64,000 nt of DNA, taken from Nitzschia sp. DOCU1. Lineage: Eukaryota; Bacillariophyta; Bacillariophyceae; Bacillariales; Bacillariaceae. A program made the translations under genes and the position numbers. The stretch covers positions 3,286,001 to 3,350,000 of the forward strand of contig OX595991.1 in assembly GCA_951394045.1 (NCBI GenBank), given 5' to 3'. Each line of letters begins with the position of its first letter. Position 1 is the first letter of the stretch. Below the pieces are notes generated by a model, which saw nothing but the letters and a program-made list of their open reading frames with translations, had not been told where the DNA came from and made no database searches. Positions 10,360 to 21,322 of this stretch are shown here, piece by piece.

Positions 10360-13148
10360 TGCACACAGCTAGTTACTCATAGCCTACACGATGGATGACG
10401 CATACTTCGATTGAGCACAGAAAACTCCACTAGAACGCAAATGGATTTATTATCTATCTTTGCACCTACGCCACGTTAAAGCTGTTCGATATGGATGGGG
10501 TAGGCCACAGCTGCTCCGCTGCTCTACCCAGATACGGGAGGGAGATCCGCCTACTAGAGGCAACAATCCACTTCACTCGACGGCGTCCAATCGTCTCCTG
10601 TCCGGCATTAGTAGATAAACTATTGTACCGGTAGCACTCGCCAGGAGTTGGCTACAATTCATCGAACTTTTAGCTTCGTTTTTGTGTTCTCACACAAAAA
10701 GTTACTGAGCCCCACCGCTACGTCAAAGCAGTTCAATTTTGGAGGGGGTGGGCCACAGCTGCTCCGCCCGGTGGAGAGCTCCCTCCACCCACATACCGGA
10801 GGGAGATCCGCCTAGTAGAGACAACAATCCGCTTCACTGGACAGCGTACAGCCATTCTCCACGCACCAGCACAGGTTACACTTAAACTCTCCGTCGACAA
10901 GACACGTACGCGAGTGGAGGACGTTTTAAAACCAGAACCACAAACTGGTTGCGTTGATCAGGCTGTTTGTGTGCGTGGAGGAGAATCGGAATTGGGGTCG
11001 AGATCAGGGATCAGGATCGTTGCTCTGGAAAAAGTTGGTTTTGTTGTAGAACAACACCAGACGCCTGCAAAAGGAAGAAAATACAGGGATAAGTAGCAAT
11101 GTGGGAGAGAAATATGAAAATAGGATCAAACAGCAACATACAATTTGCACTTACCATGAAGACACCGAATACATGCACACAAACATCCGCCCACACCACA
11201 ACCAACCTGCAAAACAAAGAGAGGACTCAACTTTCCGACAAGAGATCCCGACCCACAAAGTAGCTTACTTTGATTGCAAGGTGAAGCCTTTGCCGTCACC
11301 CCAACGTCGTCTTTGATCTCGCCAATCTTCTCCCCATTCCATCGTAGCCAATCACAAGCAAAACCTCATCCGACGACATTCCTAAGCAATCCTCTTCCAT
11401 TCCCTTGGAGGCCAATTTTTTCTGATGGAGTCCAATCATTGGGGTCATGGATGTCTGCGTTACCATGTTTGGGACTGGAACATGCCACAGCATCCACTCA
11501 TCCGCCAACTTGCTGCATCCAACGTGGGACGAGGGGTTCCGGGGTCAATGGTGTATCACTGGCTTTGCCCCCAGTGCCCCAAGCCATGCCGGTTGCCCCC
11601 CTTCCCACTCCTCTTCTTTCGGCTGTCGCCTCACATACATCATCACCCAGTTCGCCAAATTGCCTCCAAGTCCTCGTTCACTTCGATTGTTGAGTCTACA
11701 GGCTGATTGTTGTTGCATTACCCATCGCCATTGTCATCGATTGATCGTTTTGCTTGCTCTTCCATGTGGATGTGCGTGATGCCCACACGCTTGCATGGGA
11801 AGGGTTTATGTGTTCCCGCGGGAGAACATGGAATTCTTCTATGTATTCAAGAAATGGGCTTTAAAGTAGTACAAATCGCAAGGGATTTGATCGGTGCTTG
11901 GCACGTGCTCCTTCGCCAAGCAAGGTTGAGCTTCGTCGAGCGCAAGCCCAGCCAACCAAATCGAACTGACCACTTTGACCAAAGTGCGGCCCATGATGAC
12001 GTACGATATCGTACCACAGACACATGAATGAGGTCTCGTGACGTCATGGGTCATTCGGCCTCTCTCTTCTCTCTGGCGTCGTCGCGTCTGCCGCCGATCG
12101 CGACAATGGTGGGGCGGCTCATCACAAAGAAAAGAAGACCCATGCATATACCACGAGAACCTGCTTTGGATTGATTTCTCATGACACTTGGTGGTGAACA
12201 TCTGAACTGTCTAATATTGCTTCGACTCTGAAAGCCATCAATTAAAGCACAAGCTTCATGTTGCCCACCACTACTTCGACGAGTCCTTATCCTCTTCGAC
12301 TTAAGAGGCGGTGGGTCTCCCTGATTGCGGTTCTCATCATGTGGTTCTGATCGTGTTATTGCTGGAACCATCATATGCTAACGTAGGAGTAAGAGCAACT
12401 GTCCAGCGACAGTAGCGTCGGCAGATACAACATATTCAGCAGAAACAGCGACGGCGCCTTTGAGAGAATCGTCAACATCGACCGATGGTGACAGTTCTTC
12501 TACACGTGTCCCGGCAAAACTCCCGAAGAGTCTATTGGTGGCTTCGACGGAAACCGTGGGTGGGGCGGTCGCCATTATCCTTGTCCAATGGTTAGCTCAG
12601 GCGCTTTTCTAGAGGTTGCATTGTTCCACTTTTATCCTGGAATAAGACTTCCGCCCATGAATGGGGAACCATGTGTCGAGATCAGGAACCTCTATTTTGC
12701 GAACGAGGAATTGCGCCCCCAGCTGATGGGGCATTCATCAACAATCACAACGTCGGAAGAGAATAGTAACAGTAGCCATACATTGTCGTTATGAGAAAGA
12801 CCCGATTTGAAGAAACGGCTCCTGCATAAGATGAAACCTTGTATAAAAGAACGGCAACAATTGAAGCACAAGGTATCTCGAATACTAGAGAGAAAGTGGA
12901 AGAATAAGCGTCGACAGGTACCGTTGGATTGGACCGAGACGGAGCAGGAACTGGTGGTCTTGTATTATGCCGAAGATTCTGGGACACCATGACGACGATG
13001 ACGGGTGCCTGCCCGTTTGAAGTCGAAAAATAGTGGGCCCGGATAACGAGGACGACTTCCTAGCCGGTGTTGACTTGAAAGGCGCCGCTGCTGCTCACTA
13101 ATTGCTAGCGCCTGAAAGAGTATCCACTACACCGTCGAGAATATCGTC
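10360..13148. other. Gene-poor region between the pseudogene and ABC copy B
   Basis: No convincing gene. It holds a direct repeat (10465-10600 and 10715-10860), a perfect TGACGTCA at 12039-12046, and a short basic ORF at 12807-12992 (61 codons, many Lys/Arg then a DWTETEQE segment) that I do not recognise and would not call a gene on this evidence. The sequence just left of 13149 does not match the left flank of copy A. Confidence 0.45.
10465..10860. repeat. Diverged direct repeat, two copies of about 140 bp
   Basis: Copy 1 (10465-10600) and copy 2 (10715-10860) share ggccacagctgctccgc, then gggagggagatccgcct or a close variant, then agRcaacaatccRcttcact. They differ by substitutions and a short insertion (gtggagagctccc) in copy 2. 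Orientation is the same. No ORF runs through both. It may be a remnant of an unclassified mobile sequence. Confidence 0.7.
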
Positions 13149-13209
13149 ACTTGGGCCGTGCTGAATTGACTCGCATATTGATATGAAAACTGGCAAAATT
13201 ATTTTACAT

Positions 13210-16200
13210 TTACGCCAAGCCTTTGGCGGCGGCGAAAGCTCTCGCCTTTTCAACGAGAACCTCGTACTGAGCCCGTCCTGATCTCATACACAACTCAGAG
13301 AAGATCGACTCGGGGTCATTGAGAAGCACGTCGGGGCGTTCATACTCGGCGACAACACCCGCATTCATCACAAGGATGCGGTCCGACTCAATCACGGTGT
13401 CCAAGCGATGGGCGATGGTGAAGATGGTGCGCTCAGAGAAGTGGGCCTTCAAAATCTGTGAAACGGCAGCGTTGGTGTCCGAGTCCAAAGCAGCAGTCGC
13501 TTCGTCGAGCAGAAGAATTCGGGAAGGATTCAACATGGCACGGGCCAAGCAGATCAACTGCTGAGTACCCAAAGAAAAGTTCGATCCGAGCTGCTCAACC
13601 TTAGCGTCCAATCCATTCGGGTCGGATTCGACCACTTCTTTCAGCAAGCACTTGTGCAACACATCCAGGAGCTTGCTGTCGTCATGCTCGTTGAATGGGT
13701 CAAGATTGGTGCGGAGAGTACCACTAAACATTACCGGCTCTTGGGGGATGATCGCCATGCTCCTGCGCAGGGTATTGAGTTGCAAGTCGGCGCAGTCAAC
13801 GCCATCGACCTTGATGAGACCCTCATCGAGTTCAGCCAAGCGGTATAGCGCCACGATGAGAGAACTCTTGCCAGCACCTGTTCGGCCGACCACACCAATC
13901 TTCTCGCCTTCGCGGATACTGAAGTTGATCCCCCTCAGAACTGGGGGCTTGCCAGGCAAGTAGGGCATGACGACTCCCTCGAAGCTGATCTCTCCCCGCT
14001 TGGGCCAGTTCGCGGGAGTTTGAACAATCTTGGTAGGCTCGATTTCCGCCTCGAGCTTCGACACCTTGCAGGCCTCGTCAGCCGCCTTCATGTTGTCGTG
14101 GACCTCACCCAGAGTTCTTGTCATCACGCTGAAGAAGAGAAGGATTTGGAAGGAGTTGCTGACAATCAATCCAGCAACGGGAGCGTCGATGGTCGTATCC
14201 AAGAGAGCAAGCAGGCAGCAACCGATCACCAGCATAATACCGATCAGGTCACAACGGTACTGAAGCCAAAGCGAAAGGTTTGCGAGGGAGAAGTTGACCA
14301 CAGTCGAGCGGCTCTGATAATCAAGGTTGTCAACGACGAATCGATCTTGCTGACGGAAGGCTCGAACAACGGCAAGGCCACTCAGAGTCTCGGCGGTGTG
14401 AGCGACAACTTGATTCATAGATTCCGACGAGGCATGCTTCAGTGGTTCAGACGTCTTGATGTAGACGTAAACGATCCAACAGTAGCAGAAAGCCAGGCCG
14501 CCGGAGATCGCAAGGAACGTGATTAGGTTGTAGCACACAACGCCAATCGCTTGGATGAGGATGAAAAAGAGAATCTGAAAGAGCAAGACATTGTCAACCA
14601 ACATATCATCGATGACGTCCATGTCGTACGAGAAAAAGTTGAGTAGCTTTCCAACCGGCGTGACGTGGAAGTAATGCATGGGGGCATGCAGGGTGGCCTT
14701 GAAGCATTTCTCGTGGATAGTGGTGGCTCCGACTTTGCCCGCACCGTAGTAGAAATGAGCCCGGAGCAAAGACATGGTGAAGAAGGAGACGACAAGGAGA
14801 AGGTAGATGCCGGCATAGAATTTGTCGCTGGTGAATTCCGGTTCGTACTCTCTCTTTGTCCACTTGGATACCCAAACGTCACCATACACACGAACAACTT
14901 GCGCAGTGCAGAAGAAAACCGTGCAACCTGTGAACAGCCACACGCCGATCTGCTTGATGTACCACGAGTAAATGCTACCCTCTTTCTCAACATGCACAGG
15001 CTTGTACTCTTTCTTGGGCCAGGACGGCAAGGCATTCGCTTCGCTTCCGCGTGTCTCCGCCTTTGACTTCTTGGTATCCTTAACGACCATTTGCTTTGTG
15101 TCCACTTTGTCGTCCTCGGGCACATCACCTTGAAAGTTCGGGAAGAAAGGCTTGATGCCATTGAAATTGTACTTTGCGTTGTAGACGGCTTCCCCATCCT
15201 TCATCACAATCAAGTGATCCGACTTGGAGAAAAGCTCAGTTTGGTGTGTCGCCAAAACAACCGTCCCGCCACCAGCAATCATCAAGTCCTTGATGCAGTG
15301 CTCGAAGATGTGTTGGCAAGTGTACATGTCAACGGCAGACAAAGGAGAGTCGAGGACGTAGAGCTCAGCGCGGCTGTAAGCGGCACGTGCCAAAGCGATT
15401 CGCTGCTTTTGTCCTCCCGACAAGTTCCCGCCGCGTTCTCCTATCCAAGTCATGTCGCCATCTGGCATGATCTTCAAGTCCGGCTCGAGCGCACATGCAT
15501 GCACCACCTTGCGGTAGAAGGCCTCGTCGTACGGTTTACCAAAGACGATGTTGTCGCGGACTGTTCCAAGGGCTGTCCATGGAACTTGCGGAACATAGGC
15601 CTTGTGGGAACTGACTGTAATCGATCCTCCACGGACGGTCACGTCGCCCAAAATCGTCTTGAGCAGGTTCGACTTCCCAGATGCCACGGGTCCTGCAACC
15701 ATGACGAGCTTGCCGTGAGGAATGTCCAAGTTGACATTGTTCAAGACAATCTTCCCTTCAGGACCGTAGGAAACCGAAACGTTTCGGAGAACAACTCCCT
15801 GGTGATTCGGCACATGGTCGATATCGCGAGTCTCCTGGTCTTTGGCCACGACGAGGTCGGGCTCAAGTAAGAAATCCTGAATGCGCTCAAGGCAGTTGAA
15901 GGCATCCAAAACGTCGCGGAGACTTTTGGGGAGCTTGGAGAAAGGCACACGGAGCGTGTTGAAGAATGAAAGGACAGTGAAGACCATTACCGGCTCAATC
16001 GTCCCAAGAGCTTCCTGCGTGCCAAAGATACACATACTCAAGAGCGGAGGCAGGGAGAAGATCAGCCCCATGATCCATGACTTGACGTTATTGATCCGTC
16101 CCTCCAAGCGGAGCTCCTCCTGTCGGATCGCAGTGAGCTTGTCGAAGAACGAGGACTCCCAGCCGTAGATCTTGATGAGCTTGATTCCTCTGAGGATTTC

Positions 16201-17034
16201 TTCCATGAGCGAGATCCGTTCTTCGGATACCTCGGCCAAGTGCTTCTTGCGGTAGGCCACGACCATGCCCAACCAGTAATTCAGCGGAAGGAAAATGGCC
16301 ATTAGGGCCAAACCAGGAAGGAGGGCCTTGCCCATCAACACCGAAACGACAATCAAAACTCCGATAGTCTCAGCAATACCTGACCACAAGAACTGAAAGG
16401 TCAAGCATGCTTCGGCAATCTTCTCCACGTCCTTGGCCACGAGGGCGACGACATCATGGTGGGAGCCATAGGCATCGCGAATGATCATCTTCTTGTAGAT
16501 CGCCGTATTTAGGGCGCCCTTCACCTTGGCCCCCAAAATGCTCGAGTACATACCCATCTGCTGGATACCGATCGAAAGAACGTACATGCTGGCAGCAAAT
16601 CCACCGACCAGGTAGAACTCGTAGTTCTCTGATGTGGTAACCTCACCTGCGGCTCGCGCCTTGATGAAATCCAAGATCTGAAAGACGAAGAACCAAATCG
16701 AAAAGATGACGAGAACCGACCACGTCAACTTGGAGAAGAAAGCCTTGAGGAGATCGATCCAGAAAGACTTCCACAGCGTGCGAAGCAAGAGAGACTTTGC
16801 CTTCTTGGGATTATCGGCGGAAAGTTTCTTCTCGGATTTCCAGAAACCAGCAAACCTTTCATGGCAAGCGGGGACATCAATGAAGTGCTTGTAGTTCTCG
16901 CAAAACTTCTCGAACTTGCAGTGGTCCTTGGTCACAGGCAGCTCGCTGCACTTCAAGATACCGGTCTCTTGGTAGACGATTTCACCGATCCGACCACCAG
17001 TGATCGGAAAGAAGCAGCTGAACACACCACCCAT
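13210..17034 (-). CDS. ABCC/MRP-type full-length ABC transporter, copy B
   Basis: The protein is identical to the product of 784-4608: 1274 residues, TMD1-NBD1-TMD2-NBD2, Walker A motifs near 447 and 1049, canonical signature in NBD1 and degenerate signature in NBD2. The differences I found from copy A are silent third-position changes in codons for Arg, Cys, Val and Phe. They all fall within the last 550 bases or so of the gene; the rest looked the same by eye. Because copy B keeps the complete downstream neighbour, it is probably the parent copy. Both copies have equal upstream sequence for about 650 bp, so both are likely expressed, raising dosage of the same pump. Confidence 0.93.
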   Translation of the reverse strand: MGGVFSCFFPITGGRIGEIVYQETGILKCSELPVTKDHCKFEKFCENYKHFIDVPACHERFAGFWKSEKKLSADNPKKAKSLLLRTLWKSFWIDLLKAFFSKLTWSVLVIFSIWFFVFQILDFIKARAAGEVTTSENYEFYLVGGFAASMYVLSIGIQQMGMYSSILGAKVKGALNTAIYKKMIIRDAYGSHHDVVALVAKDVEKIAEACLTFQFLWSGIAETIGVLIVVSVLMGKALLPGLALMAIFLPLNYWLGMVVAYRKKHLAEVSEERISLMEEILRGIKLIKIYGWESSFFDKLTAIRQEELRLEGRINNVKSWIMGLIFSLPPLLSMCIFGTQEALGTIEPVMVFTVLSFFNTLRVPFSKLPKSLRDVLDAFNCLERIQDFLLEPDLVVAKDQETRDIDHVPNHQGVVLRNVSVSYGPEGKIVLNNVNLDIPHGKLVMVAGPVASGKSNLLKTILGDVTVRGGSITVSSHKAYVPQVPWTALGTVRDNIVFGKPYDEAFYRKVVHACALEPDLKIMPDGDMTWIGERGGNLSGGQKQRIALARAAYSRAELYVLDSPLSAVDMYTCQHIFEHCIKDLMIAGGGTVVLATHQTELFSKSDHLIVMKDGEAVYNAKYNFNGIKPFFPNFQGDVPEDDKVDTKQMVVKDTKKSKAETRGSEANALPSWPKKEYKPVHVEKEGSIYSWYIKQIGVWLFTGCTVFFCTAQVVRVYGDVWVSKWTKREYEPEFTSDKFYAGIYLLLVVSFFTMSLLRAHFYYGAGKVGATTIHEKCFKATLHAPMHYFHVTPVGKLLNFFSYDMDVIDDMLVDNVLLFQILFFILIQAIGVVCYNLITFLAISGGLAFCYCWIVYVYIKTSEPLKHASSESMNQVVAHTAETLSGLAVVRAFRQQDRFVVDNLDYQSRSTVVNFSLANLSLWLQYRCDLIGIMLVIGCCLLALLDTTIDAPVAGLIVSNSFQILLFFSVMTRTLGEVHDNMKAADEACKVSKLEAEIEPTKIVQTPANWPKRGEISFEGVVMPYLPGKPPVLRGINFSIREGEKIGVVGRTGAGKSSLIVALYRLAELDEGLIKVDGVDCADLQLNTLRRSMAIIPQEPVMFSGTLRTNLDPFNEHDDSKLLDVLHKCLLKEVVESDPNGLDAKVEQLGSNFSLGTQQLICLARAMLNPSRILLLDEATAALDSDTNAAVSQILKAHFSERTIFTIAHRLDTVIESDRILVMNAGVVAEYERPDVLLNDPESIFSELCMRSGRAQYEVLVEKARAFAAAKGLA

Positions 17035-18748
17035 GATTGATCGCTAGCAGACTTCGAGGAACAAAGTTCAAAAGAAGATGTTGGCTGCAACCAGAACAAT
17101 CTTCCTCTGTTTCTGCGAAAATTGTGAGCATTTGATGAGGAGGCGACAGATTTGACAAAATGCTTCCGTCGGAGGGATCATCAATACGTCACCCCCGTCC
17201 AACAAGGTCTGATCTACTGTGATTCTTTACAATCGTGTCAGGAATAGGCATCGTTTCCAAATTCAGCATGGCTCGGACACTGGTAGTCGAAGCCTGGAAG
17301 AATGACATCATTTCTCGTTTTCCGCAGTAAATGGGATTCGCCTTCCAATCACATGGCTTTCTGGGATCGGACGCGGAAACTCTTGCATCATTCATGTCCC
17401 TCAACCTATGGTTCTCTCTATGCCGAACGGACTTGAAGTAAGCCCCAGGGCCTACCTAATTGTAAAACGTGGCCCAACTGCGCTTAGTGGAAAGTTGAGG
17501 CTACAACACATCGAATACCGGATAGGTCACCGTGATCTTTGCAGGAAGTAGGATTGTTGCGATGATAGTACTATTGCGGATACTAAAATCTCCACCGAGA
17601 TCTTTACAGGAAAAAGAGGGAGGATTGTGACGATCATTGGATCCCCAACGTCGGCGTTCTTCGTGAAAACCATAGTAAACGGAGACGACTATGGCCTATG
17701 ATTGCCAAACCGACCTTTCCAATTCTGAACCTTCGCCGAATTCCTAATTGAAATCAGTTGTAGCTGGTAGTTCGATGAACAGTGACGTGTGAGATGATGA
17801 TCGACATTCCCAGCGGGATTCTGGCGATCATGGGATCCCCAACTTCCCATTAGGAATGTTGAGGCGCGGGTCTGGAAAGTGGAAACGTCTTCGGCTCGAC
17901 GTGGTGGTATCTTCGACCAGTGGCTTCAAGCCGTGGCCCCCTGCGAAAAGTATGTTCGGTGGGAAACGAAACGGGAGCACCTTTTGGAACAACAGGCATT
18001 ACTACGACAGCCGAAGTGCGCGCTATCCATTTAGCAGCTACCTCTAGAGACGATCGGAAAGGAACGATCTCGCCAATCGCCAAAGCGAATACGTCTACCT
18101 GGAAAGGCAGCTGAGTCTCACGACTCATCCGACTTTTACCCATTAGGGATCAAAAAGAGGGCATGATACAATTCATCCCCAATCGTGCTAGCATTGGGTT
18201 TGTAGCGACGTGGGTCTTTAAAATTGAGTATACGGTAGGTATCGGCTGTGACAGGCGTGATTTTTCTATTCGATGACGTCGCTGCTGCGCAAGTTTAGCT
18301 GTTGATCTCGACTATACCAAAATAAGAATCAAGCAACATAGCCCCGACGAGGGTAGCATTCGGTTCAAAAGGCGCGGATCTTAGGAAAGTAGATAGTCTC
18401 CTAACCGTCGGAGTCTTGACTCTAGGGCACGAAAATCCATTCCGGGGCCTGACCGACCTGTCGATGACGTCGTTGGTTGGTTTCTGGTTCGACTTTTGTT
18501 CTTGTTGAAATGCGATACTATGGTTCTCTGCCACGCACGGATGCAGAGCCTGCAGTACTGTACTTTCGCCTATTGCACTCCCGATAGACTTTCGCCGGAA
18601 GGGGCCGTTTTCGGAAACCCGGCCGGCTCCTTCATGAGAAGCAAGGCATCTGGTGTCTTGGCTCCCGCAAATTGGATCCGATATCATCTCATTTATTCCT
18701 TCCGATTGGGATTGTTGCTACAGCCGCCCATTGTTTTTCTCCCTCAAC
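17035..18748. other. Upstream flank of ABC copy B, no supported gene
   Basis: This is the counterpart of 4609-6144 and the presumed promoter side of the ABC gene. It contains no ORF that is also open in copy A over a useful length, apart from the 36-codon ORF just to the right. Two TGACGTCG near-palindromes (about 18274 and 18464) occur, with equivalents in copy A. Confidence 0.5.
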
Positions 18749-18859
18749 ATGATCAAGCGCACTTCATCCTATCTGAAACGCCACCGTTGGGTGCATCGGA
18801 CCGATGTCTCGACCTGGGCGGTGTTGTTATTGGTGGTGTTGGCGGTCATCATCGTCTAA
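18749..18859 (+). CDS. Possible 36-aa single-helix microprotein, copy B
   Basis: Same 36 residues as at 6145-6255: a basic N-terminus followed by one hydrophobic helix up to the stop codon. The DNA is identical across the ORF but not around it. A longer overlapping ORF in another frame (18496-19161, 221 codons) is not conserved in copy A and includes the tandem repeat, so I regard it as fortuitous. The short ORF is only weakly supported as a gene. Confidence 0.3.
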   Translation: MIKRTSSYLKRHRWVHRTDVSTWAVLLLVVLAVIIV

Positions 18860-18870
18860 TGAAGATCCTT

Positions 18871-19003
18871 CGATTCGCGAACCATGTTGTGGGGTCTTCT
18901 CCAACGCGACCAGTAAGAAGCGATACTGTGGATTTTCGATTCGCGAACCATGTTGTGGGGTCTTTCTCCAACGCGACCAGTAAGAAGCGATACTGTGGAT
19001 TAT
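18871..19003. repeat. Tandem duplication of about 66 bp, two units
   Basis: The unit begins cgattcgcgaaccatgttg and ends agcgatactgtggat. It occurs twice in a row here, but once in copy A (about 6269-6340). The two units differ by one or two bases. It therefore arose after the segmental duplication. Confidence 0.9.
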
Positions 19004-19570
19004 GCATACAGCTTGAATCCACCTTCAATGTTGAAATCAAGCAATTCGACAGGGTATTCTTGCCGGTTTGGTCCGTTGAGCCCTCAGACAAGGAATCAAG
19101 GGTAAAAAGGGCCCTCGTGGTGCTGCAGGCTGTGGGAGGCTTGACGTTCAAGCCAGAATAGCTTCATGCCAAAACTAGCAGCATTCATCGTCACTGTTTC
19201 ATTTCCTCGTTTCTTCGTCTCCGCTCGGCAAGCCATACTAGTCAGTACCAGACTCGTGAACTACTAGTTGCCTGACCTACAGTAGACAGTCGGCATTCGC
19301 CCACCTCGCCGACGACACGGAACAGCCTTGTTCACTTTAGCACCCCGGCCAAATCTATAGTCATCATCGTGAAAAACGAGTTGTAGACGACATCGAATCA
19401 TGTTCCATCCAAACTAGAAGCTGTAGCCGAAGCGCAGACAACATGATTTCGGTCCGTCCGAAATAGAAAGTGCAGCCAGATGGGCCTGGATGGTATTTCG
19501 ACCAATTCGACTATGTACCATTCATTCCCAAGTCTCGAGCTGGGATTTCAACTCGATTCTCGTCGCGCCG

Positions 19571-21322
19571 TTATTGTTGTTTGGATGAAACACCCGCTTG
19601 CTCGTGTTGTGCCCATTTTCGGACGACGTTGAGTTGACCCCATAAATGATCGGCACGGACCATGCGATCACTCGAAAGCTGGCGTTGCTTGTTGTTGGCG
19701 ACGTGATAAATGAAATGCTTGCTCAAACTATCCAACTGCAGAATGCGTTGCATATTGCATCCGCCCTTGACGCCCGTGAAAATTTGATAACTTCCCGACC
19801 AAAATTCTACATTCATGGAATCTTGTCCATCGGAATGATAGGAAGGTGCATTGTAAGGTGGCAAAAACGAATCCAAGCACAAGCCTGTGTGCATGCGAAA
19901 GATTTGAGTCGGAGTCAACATCCAACCGCCTTGCTGTGCAATCAATGTCGGAACACCTCCCGATGGACGTGGTTCATCGGGACCAAACGCTCCATTTCGT
20001 CCACTCCAATATCCACCCAACAATTCTTGAGGATCCATGTGCTTACCCGGTCCCATCATGAGTACGACCCAGTCCTTCGAAGGCTGCGGTAACTGCCGCA
20101 ATTGAAATGCCTTGATGTTGGTTTCCCAGATAATCAAGTCGTCCTGGAGTGGCCGTTTGGGAACCTTGGGAATGTTGACTACAGCACAACATATACGTGG
20201 ATCAATATGCGATTCCACAATGCCGCCATTGCCAGTAGGCACCATGTAATCCCGTTCGACGGGCAGTACTTGAGTTTGTGCTCCATATTCGGTCGCATTC
20301 AACAAGACTTCGACTCGTACAAATCCTGGAATGACACGAGCCAATTGTTCTTGCGTCATGTCACCAAAGAATTTAGTATGATGATAATCTTCGATATTTT
20401 CAGGAATAACGTCAACCAAAGTCGCTCGAGGTGGAGCTTGTTGTCGTAATTGATCAATCTGGTGAGATACTTGTAGAAAATGTTGAACGTGATGTCCCTT
20501 GATGAGCATATCATCTTCAAAGGCCAAGAACAAGTCATAGTAAGCGAATTTGTCCTTGATGACATAACGATGTTGTCGCGCCAAGGCTCGTGTATTTTCC
20601 ATGAGTTTGGTAGGTGAATGTTTGAGTTCATAGCCCAAGGGTGCCGCATTGTCCCAAATTTCCAATCCCACACCATGCGGCAAGGCATTTTGTAATAGCT
20701 TACGTCGTTGGGGCAAGAGTGGATATGCACAAATCAAATAAACGTCGACCTCGTAATAAAAGGGTGCCCCTACCATGGTTTGGACGCCATCGACCAGGAC
20801 AGGTATCAGTACTTCGGCTAATCGATCTTGACCCTTGGTGGTTGCCCTTGTCCCGGTATTGTATTCCGACAATGTCGTGACTATATACAATAGTTTGGTG
20901 GGTCGTTGCGGCGCCGACTTGCCCAAAAGCACAGTACTTTGCGATATGGTCGTTTCTGTCGACTTTGGAAACACTAGCATAAAAAGCATTACCAGAGCAA
21001 AGACAATTTTCCATCCAAACCACACCAAGACAAAGGCCCATCGATATCGGGGTGGTACTTTGAGTATTTGATTTTGAAGCTTTTTCAAAACGGGTATCCG
21101 TCGTTGCAAAGTCGACCAATGAGCATAAAAACCTGGTTTGTGATTGTCGGTGTCAGCTTCAGGGGATGGATCGACGATCTCTTCCATTCCAGTAGCAACA
21201 GTAGCAACGTTAACTGCATGATCTGTCGTTTCTACCACCCCCAGGGATGACGACGTCTTGCTTTTGCGAGCCTTGATGGGAGATGGTGACGGTGTTAACA
21301 TTGTGGTTATGTAAATGGGCAA
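19571..21322 (-). CDS. Type II membrane glycosyltransferase-like protein
   Basis: A 583-residue protein with a cytosolic N-terminal tail of about 90 residues, one transmembrane helix (about 93-117) and a long luminal domain. This is the layout of Golgi glycosyltransferases. The luminal part has an acidic FEDDM motif (about 265) that could be the metal/nucleotide-sugar DxD site, preceded by a hydrophobic strand (YDLFLAF). Later segments include a conserved-looking Trp/Gly-rich stretch and RMHTGLCLDSFLPP. I do not recognise a CAZy family. Function as a glycosyltransferase is inferred from topology and the acidic motif. A 3' fragment of the same gene lies at 6865-6975. No introns are visible. 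Confidence 0.75.
   Translation of the reverse strand: MPIYITTMLTPSPSPIKARKSKTSSSLGVVETTDHAVNVATVATGMEEIVDPSPEADTDNHKPGFYAHWSTLQRRIPVLKKLQNQILKVPPRYRWAFVLVWFGWKIVFALVMLFMLVFPKSTETTISQSTVLLGKSAPQRPTKLLYIVTTLSEYNTGTRATTKGQDRLAEVLIPVLVDGVQTMVGAPFYYEVDVYLICAYPLLPQRRKLLQNALPHGVGLEIWDNAAPLGYELKHSPTKLMENTRALARQHRYVIKDKFAYYDLFLAFEDDMLIKGHHVQHFLQVSHQIDQLRQQAPPRATLVDVIPENIEDYHHTKFFGDMTQEQLARVIPGFVRVEVLLNATEYGAQTQVLPVERDYMVPTGNGGIVESHIDPRICCAVVNIPKVPKRPLQDDLIIWETNIKAFQLRQLPQPSKDWVVLMMGPGKHMDPQELLGGYWSGRNGAFGPDEPRPSGGVPTLIAQQGGWMLTPTQIFRMHTGLCLDSFLPPYNAPSYHSDGQDSMNVEFWSGSYQIFTGVKGGCNMQRILQLDSLSKHFIYHVANNKQRQLSSDRMVRADHLWGQLNVVRKWAQHEQAGVSSKQQ

Larger units (their letters stand above)
13149..19907. repeat. 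Segmental duplication, copy B (likely ancestral)
   Basis: This matches 724-6975. It adjoins the complete glycosyltransferase gene, of which copy A has only a 3' fragment. Copy B differs from A by an extra tandem copy of about 66 bp at 18871-19003, by lacking the 14-bp insertion near 5000, and by many substitutions beyond about 17700. Four base differences were seen within the ABC coding region, all silent. Confidence 0.9.

Noticed and set aside
18496..19161. 221-codon plus-strand ORF in copy B upstream of the glycosyltransferase
   Set aside because: Not kept at full length in copy A and includes a recent tandem repeat; likely fortuitous.
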